From Candidatus Omnitrophota bacterium (GTDB lineage: Bacteria; Omnitrophota; Gorgyraeia; 2-02-FULL-51-18), in assembly GCA_016196505.1 (NCBI GenBank), contig JACPXO010000113.1, positions 1-5,535 on the forward strand: DNA of 5,535 bases. The letters run 5' to 3'. This document shows, in pieces, positions 1-5,535 of the stretch (position 1 is the stretch's first letter; every line of letters starts with the position of its first letter). The notes under the pieces were generated by a model. It saw only the letters and a program-made list of their open reading frames with translations. It searched no databases and was not told where the DNA came from. Made by a program: the position numbers and the translations under genes.

Positions 1-896
1 ATCTCCAACCTGCCGAATTTAGACGCCGAATGCTCTTTTTTCTGCTTCATGGTCCCTCTCTGCTTCTTGATCTGTTCAACCAACCGCTGGTTTAACGCGT
101 GGCCGCTTCTCAAACCCACCACCCTCCCGAGAATGGGAAACTCCAGGAGTTTTAGATCACCCAAGATATCGAGCGCCTTATGACGGGCGCATTCATCCGT
201 AAAACGAAGGGTGTTCCCCACAACGCTGCTCTGTGAAAGTACCACCGTGTTGTCGTAATTAGCACCCTTTCCAAATCCTCTCTTTTTTAACTCCTCGCCT
301 TCTTTTTCGGTACAAAAAGTCCGCGCGGGGGCGATCTCTTTTTCAAAAACCTCCGGCGTTATCGTAAAATCCACACGCTGATCCCGAAGCATGGGATGCG
401 GATAATCCAGCGTGTAACTGACACTAAAGCGCTCGGACGGGTAGACCGCTATCGCCTTGCCTTTCTCCGAGCATAAAATCGGTTCAGTGACCCGGTACAT
501 TTCCTGCGGGGCTTCCTGTTCCACAACACCTAAACGCTTCAAAAGCTCGACAAAAGGTTTGGCGCTGCCGTCGAGCCCGGGGATCTCAGGCCCGTCGACC
601 TCCAGCCGGAGATTGGATATCTGAAAACCATGGAGCGTCGCCAAAAGGTGCTCCACGGTCTGGATCTCGGCTTCCTTAGAACGGATCGAGGTGCAGCGAA
701 GACTGTCGTCTCCGGAACCCTGGACCGCGCCGTTCATCGAAAAATCGACCGCCACCCCGTCCTTGAAAAACCGGATCCCACTGCCGACAGGCGCCGGTTT
801 AAAATGGACCGTGCACGGAGCGCCGGTGTGAAGGCCGACGCCTGAAATAGACCCTGCTGTACGTATCGTTCTCTGCAACAGAAGACTTGAGTCCAT
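1..896 (-). CDS. lpxC: UDP-3-O-acyl-N-acetylglucosamine deacetylase LpxC, 3' end beyond the window; possibly an LpxC-FabZ fusion
   Basis: LpxC is the zinc deacetylase that commits UDP-3-O-acyl-GlcNAc to lipid A synthesis in the cytoplasm. I translated the minus strand from the ATG at 896-894 and read 298 uninterrupted codons to the window edge. Visible hallmarks are GVGLHTG (19-25), TVEHLLATLHG (80-90) with the presumed base E82 and zinc ligand H83, EIPGLDGSAKPFV (104-116), ARTFC (191-195), GFGKGANYDN (207-216), RHKALDILGDL (238-248) with zinc ligands H239 and D243, and SGHALN (264-269) with catalytic H266. These lie one residue from the E. coli positions. The start is set by the alignment to the family N-terminus and by the TGATG overlap with the lpxD stop; no Shine-Dalgarno sequence sits close by, so translation is probably coupled. 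The family core ends near residue 277, but the frame continues through a lysine-rich stretch (KKQRGTMKQKKEHSASKFG) with no stop. That fits either a short tail or a linker into FabZ, as in bifunctional LpxC/FabZ proteins. The LpxC identity is certain; the fusion is an inference. Confidence 0.96.
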   Translation of the reverse strand, partial: MDSSLLLQRTIRTAGSISGVGLHTGAPCTVHFKPAPVGSGIRFFKDGVAVDFSMNGAVQGSGDDSLRCTSIRSKEAEIQTVEHLLATLHGFQISNLRLEVDGPEIPGLDGSAKPFVELLKRLGVVEQEAPQEMYRVTEPILCSEKGKAIAVYPSERFSVSYTLDYPHPMLRDQRVDFTITPEVFEKEIAPARTFCTEKEGEELKKRGFGKGANYDNTVVLSQSSVVGNTLRFTDECARHKALDILGDLKLLEFPILGRVVGLRSGHALNQRLVEQIKKQRGTMKQKKEHSASKFGRLE

Positions 897-898
897 CA
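894..898 (-). other. lpxD-lpxC stop/start overlap (TGATG)
   Basis: On the minus strand the lpxD stop TGA (898-896) shares its last A with the lpxC start ATG (896-894). The bases just upstream are A/T-rich (AATAAAAAATTT) and offer no Shine-Dalgarno sequence; the nearest, AAGGA, is about 30 bases away. This pattern is typical of termination-reinitiation coupling, which would keep the two lipid A enzymes in step. Confidence 0.85.
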
Positions 899-1939
899 AA
901 ATTTTTTATTAAGTTCAGCCAATTCCTTGAAAAGCTCAGGCAACCGCGCGATGAGGGCAAATAGCTTTCTCTGTTCTTCGATGGGCTTGGCGGGGCTCCC
1001 GAGCACCGTGGTCTTCGCGGGGATCGATTTTGAGACGCCGGATTGAGCGCCCACGATCGCTTCATCCCCCAAAGTAATATGCCCGACGATGCCCGCCTGG
1101 CCGGCCACCACCACATTTTTTCCGAGCACCGTCGAACCTGAGATGCCCGCCTGCGAGACGATCAGAGAATTCTCTCCGACGACGACGTTGTGAGCTATCT
1201 GGACCAGATTATCTATCTTCGTCCCTTTTTTGATCCATGTCCTGTCGAAACGGCCCCGGTCGATGCAAACATTGGCGCCGATCTCCACATCATCTTCGAT
1301 CCATACGGTGCCTGTCTGAGGGATCTTGATGTGGACATCGTCCACTGTCTCATAACCAAAGCCGTCGCTGCCGATCACGGACCCGCTGTGTATGATCACG
1401 CGTTCTCCGACATGCGTTTCCTCGCGGAGCGTCACGTTCGGGTACACCCAAACGCCGGAACCGATCACGGACCCTCTGCCGATGAACGTGTGGGCTTCAA
1501 TGACCGTGTCTTTTCCGATCACGACGTCCGCCTCGATCACGGCCTGCGGCCCGACCGAGACCCCTGGCCCCAAGCGGACGCTTGGGTCAAGCACAGCGGT
1601 CGGATGAACCCCCTGGGCCTTGGAAACAACGGTGGGTTTGAATAAAGAGATGACTTTCGCGAACGCTAAGGACGGATTGTTTGTGAGTACGAGGGTTTTT
1701 TTGCCGGATTTTATTTCTTTGGAGGTGATGACCGCCGAGGCCCGGGTCCGGCTAAGAAAAGGGAGGTACTTGGCGTTTGAAAGGAAGGTAATGTCCCCCT
1801 CTTTCGCCTCGCGAATCCCCGCCACTCCCGTGATGGCAAGCTGCGCATTTCCGACGATCTTTCCCTCAACCAGCTCCGCGATCTTTTCTAATTTAAGGCT
1901 TTTCGGCTTCTCACTATTTTTTCGAGGGGCGGGATTCAT
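896..1939 (-). CDS. lpxD: UDP-3-O-(3-hydroxyacyl)glucosamine N-acyltransferase LpxD
   Basis: LpxD transfers a 3-hydroxyacyl chain from acyl-ACP to the 2-amine of UDP-3-O-acyl-glucosamine, the third step of lipid A synthesis, as a cytoplasmic homotrimer. The 347-residue length is close to E. coli LpxD (341). Residues about 16-110 form the N-terminal uridine-binding domain (ITGVAGIREAKEGDITFLSN, 36-55). Residues about 111-315 are a left-handed beta-helix of hexapeptide repeats, seen as recurring V-I-G/V-V-G spacing. Residues about 318-347 are a C-terminal helix (EEQRKLFALIARLPELFKEL), which in the family takes part in ACP binding. Diagnostic motifs are GSDGFGYE (190-197), IDRGRFDRT (226-234) and DNLVQIAHNVVVG (243-255), with H250 as the expected catalytic base and H287 as the second conserved histidine. 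The ATG at 1939 is the only reasonable start: no ATG, GTG or TTG follows before the conserved domain, and AAGG lies 6 bases upstream. The gene overlaps the skp end by 26 bases and touches lpxC by TGATG. Confidence 0.97.
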   Translation of the reverse strand: MNPAPRKNSEKPKSLKLEKIAELVEGKIVGNAQLAITGVAGIREAKEGDITFLSNAKYLPFLSRTRASAVITSKEIKSGKKTLVLTNNPSLAFAKVISLFKPTVVSKAQGVHPTAVLDPSVRLGPGVSVGPQAVIEADVVIGKDTVIEAHTFIGRGSVIGSGVWVYPNVTLREETHVGERVIIHSGSVIGSDGFGYETVDDVHIKIPQTGTVWIEDDVEIGANVCIDRGRFDRTWIKKGTKIDNLVQIAHNVVVGENSLIVSQAGISGSTVLGKNVVVAGQAGIVGHITLGDEAIVGAQSGVSKSIPAKTTVLGSPAKPIEEQRKLFALIARLPELFKELAELNKKF

Positions 1940-1950
1940 TCAAGGCCTTG
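1914..1950 (-). other. skp-lpxD overlap with lpxD start signals
   Basis: The last 26 bases of skp (1939-1914) are also the first 26 bases of lpxD in another frame. The lpxD Shine-Dalgarno element AAGG (1949-1946) is inside skp, 6 bases before the ATG, and sits within the perfect palindrome CAAGGCCTTG (1950-1941). Ribosomes finishing skp would pass over this site, so the two genes are probably translationally coupled. Confidence 0.7.
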
Positions 1951-2435
1951 ATGACCTGCTGGGTGAGGTCACTTCCTTCGCTCTTGTAAACGAGCACACG
2001 GTCATTGAAAATGAACGTGTAGCCCTGGGACTTTCCGAAACTCTGGATGACCGTCTCGATCTCTTTCAGGATCTCGCGCACCATAGTGTCCCGCTCGCGG
2101 CGCAGCGAATCACGGGTGGCCCGGTCGAATTCCTGAAGTGTTTTTATCTTCTCGTCGATGACGACCTGCTTGTCCTCTTTGGCTTTCGAACTCAGGAGTT
2201 CCGCCTCATCGCGCAGTTTTTTGACTTCGGCGACCATCTTTTCCCGTTCGGTCTGCTTCTGGGCGCCCTTGGCCTCCAATGACTTGTCAAAATTCTTGGT
2301 CTTTTGGTATTCATCGAACACCCTTCCGAGATCCACATAGCCCAATTTCTCGCCGGCGGCAAAGCATGGCACCGCAAACCCAAGGCCCATGGCAAACACC
2401 AGAAAAACGGTAAAGACAAGCGCGATCTTTTTCAT
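1914..2435 (-). CDS. skp: Periplasmic chaperone Skp/OmpH family protein
   Basis: Skp (OmpH) is a trimeric periplasmic chaperone that holds unfolded outer membrane proteins in a cavity formed by coiled-coil arms and delivers them towards the Bam complex. The 173-residue precursor has a signal peptide: MKK, a hydrophobic core at about residues 5-22, and likely cleavage after CFA at 26. The mature N-terminus shows the family opening LGYVDLGRVFDEYQKTK (31-47). Residues about 48-130 are highly charged and helical (KQTEREKMVAEVKKLRDEAELLSSKAKEDKQ), the arm region. The C-terminal strand motif YTFIFNDRVLVYKSEGSDLTQQVIKALN (139-166) returns to the trimer body and matches OmpH proteins. The start is well fixed by the signal peptide and by AGGAGA 7 bases upstream. 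It lies 59 bases after bamA and overlaps lpxD by 26 bases, the classical bamA-skp-lpxD arrangement. The assignment rests on architecture and context as well as sequence, because the family diverges quickly. Confidence 0.94.
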   Translation of the reverse strand: MKKIALVFTVFLVFAMGLGFAVPCFAAGEKLGYVDLGRVFDEYQKTKNFDKSLEAKGAQKQTEREKMVAEVKKLRDEAELLSSKAKEDKQVVIDEKIKTLQEFDRATRDSLRRERDTMVREILKEIETVIQSFGKSQGYTFIFNDRVLVYKSEGSDLTQQVIKALNESRPSKK

Positions 2436-2442
2436 GCGGGAA

Positions 2443-2448
2443 TCTCCT
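2443..2448 (-). promoter_or_regulatory. Ribosome binding site of skp
   Basis: AGGAGA on the minus strand lies 7 bases before the skp ATG (2435-2433). It is the strongest Shine-Dalgarno match in the window and fixes the start. The rest of the 59-base bamA-skp gap (2436-2494) is AT-rich and shows no GC-rich hairpin with a T-run, so I see no terminator there. Readthrough from bamA into skp is expected. Confidence 0.8.
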
Positions 2449-2494
2449 GTACTAAAGTTACGTGTGAGTTAATTTTTTAGTTCGCGGTTAAAAC

Positions 2495-4816
2495 TCAGAA
2501 CCCTTGGCTGATATTGAAATAAAACCTAAGTTTCTTTTTATCGTTCGGGACCTCATCCAAAGGATAACCCATGTCGAGCTTCACGGGACCAATGGGGGTT
2601 TTGACCCGCACCCCGGCGCCAATCCCTGAGAACGGTCCGCCTTTTCCGAAATCCTCCAGCCGTTCGTCGACGTCACCGGTGTCGAAAAATACCGCGCCTT
2701 TGATGAGGTCCGGATAAATGGGGAACGTTTCCTCGACGTTCACCACCCAGTAGGATTCGCCGCCGACCGGTTGTTGGTTTCCGGGATCGCGCGGGCCGAC
2801 GCGCCGTTCCTTGTAACCCCGGATCGTATTGGCGCCGCCGGCATAGTACCTTTCGTAGATGGGAACGCGGCTTGAGTCTCCATAAGCGTCCGCGAACCCC
2901 ACACGGCCTTTCAATTCAAGCACCTTCTCGTCCCAGTGAGAAAAGTAAGTGCTTCCAAGGGCCGACAATTTCCAAAAATCCTTGTCCCCGCCGAACATCC
3001 CGCCCGCGAGCTCCCCCGTACCAACAAGCAAAATACCTTTGGTAGGGTTCAAAACATTGTCACGCTCATCGTGGGTCAGCGTGAGAGCCGTGCTCGACGT
3101 GACATTAGTCCCCAGCTCATCCTTCAGGGCCTGGGAGGCGTCGGTCGGGATATCCTCGATCTCGACCTCCTCGTACCGGTACATTAAAAGGGCTTTGTCA
3201 TATTCTGTAAATTCTTTGCCGAGCCGCAGGTCAAAACCGGTCTTGGTCTCGTCAAAAAAATACCCGGACCTCCCGGAACTGTTGTACTCCCGCCGGTAAA
3301 TGTCGAAACCAAAAGAGTAGGGATGGCCGAACACCCAGGGTTCGGTGAAGCTGAGTTCCGCGTTGGTCCGTACGCCCCCAACCTCGAGGCGAATCCCAAA
3401 ATCCTGTCCGGCCCCCGTAAAAGTTTTTGTGTTCTGCCAGTCGAAGTTTTTCTGGCGGATCTGTACAAAACCCAGCACGGAATCCACGGAGCTGTAACCG
3501 CCCCCGAAACTGAACTCACCCGTCTTGGCTTCCTTGACCGTCACCACCAGATTCTTGGTGCTGGGAAGCGACCCGGACTCCGTATCGAACCGGACGTCCT
3601 CGAAAAATCCGAGATTGTAAAGCCGTTCTTTAGACCTTTTGAGTTTCGCTCCGCTGAAAGACTCCCCCGGATACGCGCGAAGCTCGCGGCGGATGACGAT
3701 GTCCTTGGTCTTGGTGTTGCCCTGGACCTTCACCTTCTCCACGTAGGTCAGATCATTTTCCGTGATCGTGTAGGTGAGATCGACCGAACCTGTACTTTCG
3801 TTGTAAACGGATTCCGAACGGACCTGACAGGAGAGATACCCTTTGTCGAAATAAAGGTCCTGCATATTGGACACATCCAGCCGCAATCCCCGGCGGGAAA
3901 ACGGATCGCCTTTCTTCATGAGGACGGCCTTTAGAACCTCCTCGGTTTTCAGAATGGAATTCCCGTTCAACACCGTCTCTCCCACCAAATATTTTTTGCC
4001 TTCGGTGATCGTGATCGTCAACATCACATCGCCGCCGTCTTTGCTGGACGCGAGCGGCTGAACCTCCGTTTGGACTTCGGCATCGCTGAATCCTTGCTCG
4101 TCGTACAGGGACTTGATCCTCTCCACATCCTCATCGAGCTCCTCTTCCTTGAGGTACCCGGAGCGGAACCAACCCCACCAGGACAGGGTCCTGGTCTTCA
4201 TCTTGGCTAAAATGACGCCTGTCTTGATCGAGGCATTGCCGACGACTTTGATCTCGCGCAGGCGGACTTTGGCACCTTCGTTGACCAGCACCCGCAGGAC
4301 GGCTTGGTTCGTATCGGGATTCACGTCAAGCGCGCTATCCACCGTGGCTTCTGAAAAACCCTTCTTTTCATAGAGCTTCTTGATCGCGTCGACGTCGTCC
4401 TTCACGCGTTTTTGGTCGACAAAATCGCCGATCACCGACTGCATCTCTTTTTTGATGTCATCGCGGTTTATCTTTTTATTGCCTTCGATCTTGATCTCGG
4501 AAAGAACCGATTTTTCGGCCACGACAAAAATGACTTTGACGCCTTCTTCCAGCGGCTCCTGTTCAATGCGGACATCCGTGAAAAAGCCCAGGCCGTAGAG
4601 GCGTTTCAAGTCTTCGTTCAACACCACGGAAGATAAAGGTTGGCCTGCCTGAGTTTTGACTTTGGCGAGGATCGTAAGAGAAGAGACGGCTTTATTGCCC
4701 TTAACATCCAGGGCTTTGACTATTTTTTCGGCTTCTTCAGCGCCGGAAAAACCGGTCGCGGCGGCTAGACATCCCAGAGCGAACACCACGGATAAAAGAA
4801 AGTGTCTTTTTCTCAT
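2495..4816 (-). CDS. bamA: Outer membrane protein assembly factor BamA (Omp85 family)
   Basis: BamA is the central outer membrane subunit of the Bam complex and catalyses folding and insertion of beta-barrel proteins. The 773-residue precursor begins with a signal peptide (MRKRHFLLSVVFALG..., likely cut after SGA at 26). Five POTRA domains follow at about 31-102, 103-183, 184-275, 276-355 and 356-431, each opening with a V-x-G-N or equivalent element (ALDVKGN, IKIEGN, IKVVGN, TVLNGN, VKVQGN). The barrel spans about 432-773, beginning with GEFSFGGGYSSVDSVLGFVQIRQKNF. It contains the TEPW element (491-494), THDERDNVLNPTKG (581-594) and the loop-6 signature GGANTIRGYKERRVGPRD (660-677), where IRGY stands in place of the usual VRGF. 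It ends in phenylalanine (YFNISQGF), as the C-terminal beta-signal requires. POTRA3 carries a short tryptophan-rich insertion (LSWWGWF, 211-217). The length is close to E. coli BamA (810). No good Shine-Dalgarno sequence precedes the ATG; the start is chosen because it gives a proper signal peptide. It is followed by skp, its functional partner. Confidence 0.98.
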   Translation of the reverse strand: MRKRHFLLSVVFALGCLAAATGFSGAEEAEKIVKALDVKGNKAVSSLTILAKVKTQAGQPLSSVVLNEDLKRLYGLGFFTDVRIEQEPLEEGVKVIFVVAEKSVLSEIKIEGNKKINRDDIKKEMQSVIGDFVDQKRVKDDVDAIKKLYEKKGFSEATVDSALDVNPDTNQAVLRVLVNEGAKVRLREIKVVGNASIKTGVILAKMKTRTLSWWGWFRSGYLKEEELDEDVERIKSLYDEQGFSDAEVQTEVQPLASSKDGGDVMLTITITEGKKYLVGETVLNGNSILKTEEVLKAVLMKKGDPFSRRGLRLDVSNMQDLYFDKGYLSCQVRSESVYNESTGSVDLTYTITENDLTYVEKVKVQGNTKTKDIVIRRELRAYPGESFSGAKLKRSKERLYNLGFFEDVRFDTESGSLPSTKNLVVTVKEAKTGEFSFGGGYSSVDSVLGFVQIRQKNFDWQNTKTFTGAGQDFGIRLEVGGVRTNAELSFTEPWVFGHPYSFGFDIYRREYNSSGRSGYFFDETKTGFDLRLGKEFTEYDKALLMYRYEEVEIEDIPTDASQALKDELGTNVTSSTALTLTHDERDNVLNPTKGILLVGTGELAGGMFGGDKDFWKLSALGSTYFSHWDEKVLELKGRVGFADAYGDSSRVPIYERYYAGGANTIRGYKERRVGPRDPGNQQPVGGESYWVVNVEETFPIYPDLIKGAVFFDTGDVDERLEDFGKGGPFSGIGAGVRVKTPIGPVKLDMGYPLDEVPNDKKKLRFYFNISQGF

Positions 4817-4828
4817 AATTAACGGGTT

Positions 4829-4857
4829 ACTTTAACACACTTAGCTCAATAAATCAA
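4829..4857 (-). promoter_or_regulatory. Candidate sigma70-type promoter for bamA
   Basis: On the minus strand the dnaB-bamA gap contains TTGATT (4857-4852; four of six matches to the -35 consensus), a 17-base spacer, and TAAAGT (4834-4829; four of six matches to the -10 consensus). The spacing is ideal. The -10 box ends 12 bases before the bamA ATG, so a start site about 6-8 bases downstream would leave a leader of only about 5 bases. Such matches also arise by chance in AT-rich gaps. The best support is location: this is the only AT-rich gap ahead of the whole bamA-skp-lpxD-lpxC run. Confidence 0.4.
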
Positions 4858-4858
4858 A

Positions 4859-4878
4859 AGGATTTACGAGGATTTACG
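4859..4878. repeat. Perfect tandem duplication, 2 x 10 bp, over the dnaB stop codon
   Basis: The 10-base unit AGGATTTACG occurs twice head to tail at 4859-4868 and 4869-4878, with no mismatch. On the minus strand the upstream copy contains the dnaB TAA stop codon (4876-4874). The downstream copy lies just before the candidate -35 box of bamA. It looks like a small slippage duplication or a pair of 10-bp spaced sites; the sequence alone does not decide. Confidence 0.75.
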
Positions 4879-5535
4879 CCATTTCTTCGCGGCGGACCAG
4901 CTCCATGTTCTCAAACCGCGTGTACTCCCTAATAAAGGTAAGTGTCAGAGACCCCACAGGGCCGTTCCTCTGTTTGGCGATGATGACTTCCGCCTTGCCT
5001 TTATTTTCCTCGGTAGGGTTGTAATATTCCTCCCTGAGGAGCAGAATCACGAGGTCCGCGTCCTGTTCGATGGCCCCGGATTCTCTCAGATCGGACAGCT
5101 GAGGCCGGTGATCCGTGCGGGACTCGACAGCCCTCGAAAGCTGGCTGATGGCGATAAGCGGTACGTTGAGTTCACGCGCCAGCTCTTTGAGCGACCGCGA
5201 GATCTCCGAGATCTCCTGTTGGCGGTTTTCGCTGTTGCCTATCCCCCGCATGAGCTGAAGGTAGTCGAGGATCAGGAGCTTGATATCGTACTGGGCTTTG
5301 AGCCGCCTGGCCTTGGCTTTGAGTTCCAAAATGCTGATACCCGGCGTGTCATCAATGTAGATCGGGGCCGCGGAGAGTTTCGCGGCGGCCTTGGTCAAAC
5401 TCGGCCAATCGGACTGAGCCAAAAACCCGGTGCGCACCTTATGGGCGTCGACGCGCGCACAGGAACAAAGCATTCTTTGGATCAACTGTTCTTTGGACAT
5501 TTCCAGACTGAAAATAGCCGTAGGAACGTTGAGGA
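4874..5535 (-). CDS. dnaB: Replicative DNA helicase DnaB, C-terminal part (5' end beyond the window)
   Basis: DnaB is the hexameric ring helicase that unwinds DNA ahead of the replication fork. The reading frame is open at the right edge, and 219 residues are visible, roughly the last half of a protein of about 450-470 residues. The frame enters at [21 protein letters not shown], the conserved helicase segment just after the Walker A motif, which itself lies outside the window. Next come [19 protein letters not shown], the Walker B strand [48 protein letters not shown], then [28 protein letters not shown], and the arginine-finger region [26 protein letters not shown]. The in-frame methionine at 5500-5498 is internal (SLEMSKEQ) and is not the start. 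No intein is seen in the visible part. The gene ends 57 bases before bamA on the same strand with no terminator between them, an unusual neighbour for an outer membrane cluster. Confidence 0.97.
   Translation of the reverse strand, partial: LNVPTAIFSLEMSKEQLIQRMLCSCARVDAHKVRTGFLAQSDWPSLTKAAAKLSAAPIYIDDTPGISILELKAKARRLKAQYDIKLLILDYLQLMRGIGNSENRQQEISEISRSLKELARELNVPLIAISQLSRAVESRTDHRPQLSDLRESGAIEQDADLVILLLREEYYNPTEENKGKAEVIIAKQRNGPVGSLTLTFIREYTRFENMELVRREEMA

Noticed and set aside
630..845. Plus-strand open frame of 71 codons opposite the lpxC start
   Set aside because: It is antisense to the conserved LpxC N-terminus and has no ribosome binding site or motif.
799..1116. Minus-strand open frame across the lpxD-lpxC junction
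   Set aside because: It runs out of frame through two genes whose motifs are intact; the protein has no sensible composition or domain.
1190..1645. Plus-strand open frame of 151 codons, rich in Asp and His
   Set aside because: It is the antisense shadow of the lpxD hexapeptide repeats; the repeated GATCACG-like words come from I-G/V-I-G codons on the other strand. It has no family resemblance.
1620..2282. Plus-strand open frame of 220 codons spanning the lpxD-skp junction
   Set aside because: It lies antisense to two clearly recognised genes, has no recognisable domain and no ribosome binding site.
2463..2500. Weak inverted repeat GAGTT...AACTC in the bamA-skp gap as a terminator
   Set aside because: The stem is only about 5 bp, AT-rich, with a long loop and no following T-run, so it does not qualify as an intrinsic terminator.
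3323..3934. Plus-strand open frame of 203 codons opposite bamA
   Set aside because: It is fully antisense to the conserved POTRA4-5 and barrel region of bamA and shows no motif; it is an effect of codon bias on the coding strand.
4766..4780. Possible lipobox (ALGC, residues 13-16) in the BamA signal peptide
   Set aside because: The -3 position is Ala instead of Leu/Val/Ile, BamA proteins are not lipoproteins, and a good signal peptidase I site (SGA) follows at 24-26.
5498..5500. ATG in the dnaB frame as a gene start
   Set aside because: It is the internal methionine of the conserved SLEMSKEQ motif, and the upstream in-frame residues ([11 protein letters not shown]) match DnaB, so the gene continues beyond the right edge.

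Overview
This window comes from a diderm (Gram-negative-type) bacterium that makes lipid A. All five genes recognised lie on the minus strand and read from high to low coordinates: dnaB (3' part) - bamA - skp/ompH - lpxD - lpxC (open at the left edge). No gene is supported on the plus strand. The gene order, the sequence style (an LpxD with DRGRFDRT, an LpxC that may continue into FabZ) and a replicative helicase directly upstream of bamA fit an uncultured deep-branching diderm lineage such as Omnitrophota or another PVC-neighbour phylum. That placement is an inference from gene order and motif flavour, not from a database comparison.

Region by region: 5535-4874 is the C-terminal half of the RecA-like motor of DnaB. 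A 57-base gap (4873-4817) holds a perfect 2 x 10 bp tandem repeat over the dnaB stop and a reasonable sigma70-like promoter whose predicted start site lies only a few bases before the bamA ATG. 4816-2495 is a full-length BamA with five POTRA domains and a 16-strand-type barrel. A 59-base gap (2494-2436) carries a good Shine-Dalgarno sequence for skp and no convincing terminator. 2435-1914 is Skp/OmpH, 1939-896 is LpxD overlapping skp by 26 bases, and 896 to the left edge is LpxC, joined to lpxD by a TGATG stop/start overlap. LpxC reads through its usual end without a stop and leaves the window open.

Working together: BamA inserts beta-barrel proteins into the outer membrane and Skp is the periplasmic chaperone that holds those proteins unfolded on the way. 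LpxC and LpxD catalyse the second and third steps of lipid A synthesis (deacetylation, then N-acylation of UDP-3-O-acyl-glucosamine). The cluster therefore couples protein and lipid supply for the outer membrane, and its tight spacing suggests one transcript from the bamA promoter, possibly also fed by readthrough from dnaB. No mobile element, tRNA, rRNA, CRISPR array or clearly novel system is visible. The points most worth checking are the possible LpxC-FabZ fusion with an in-frame internal start, and the near-leaderless start of bamA.
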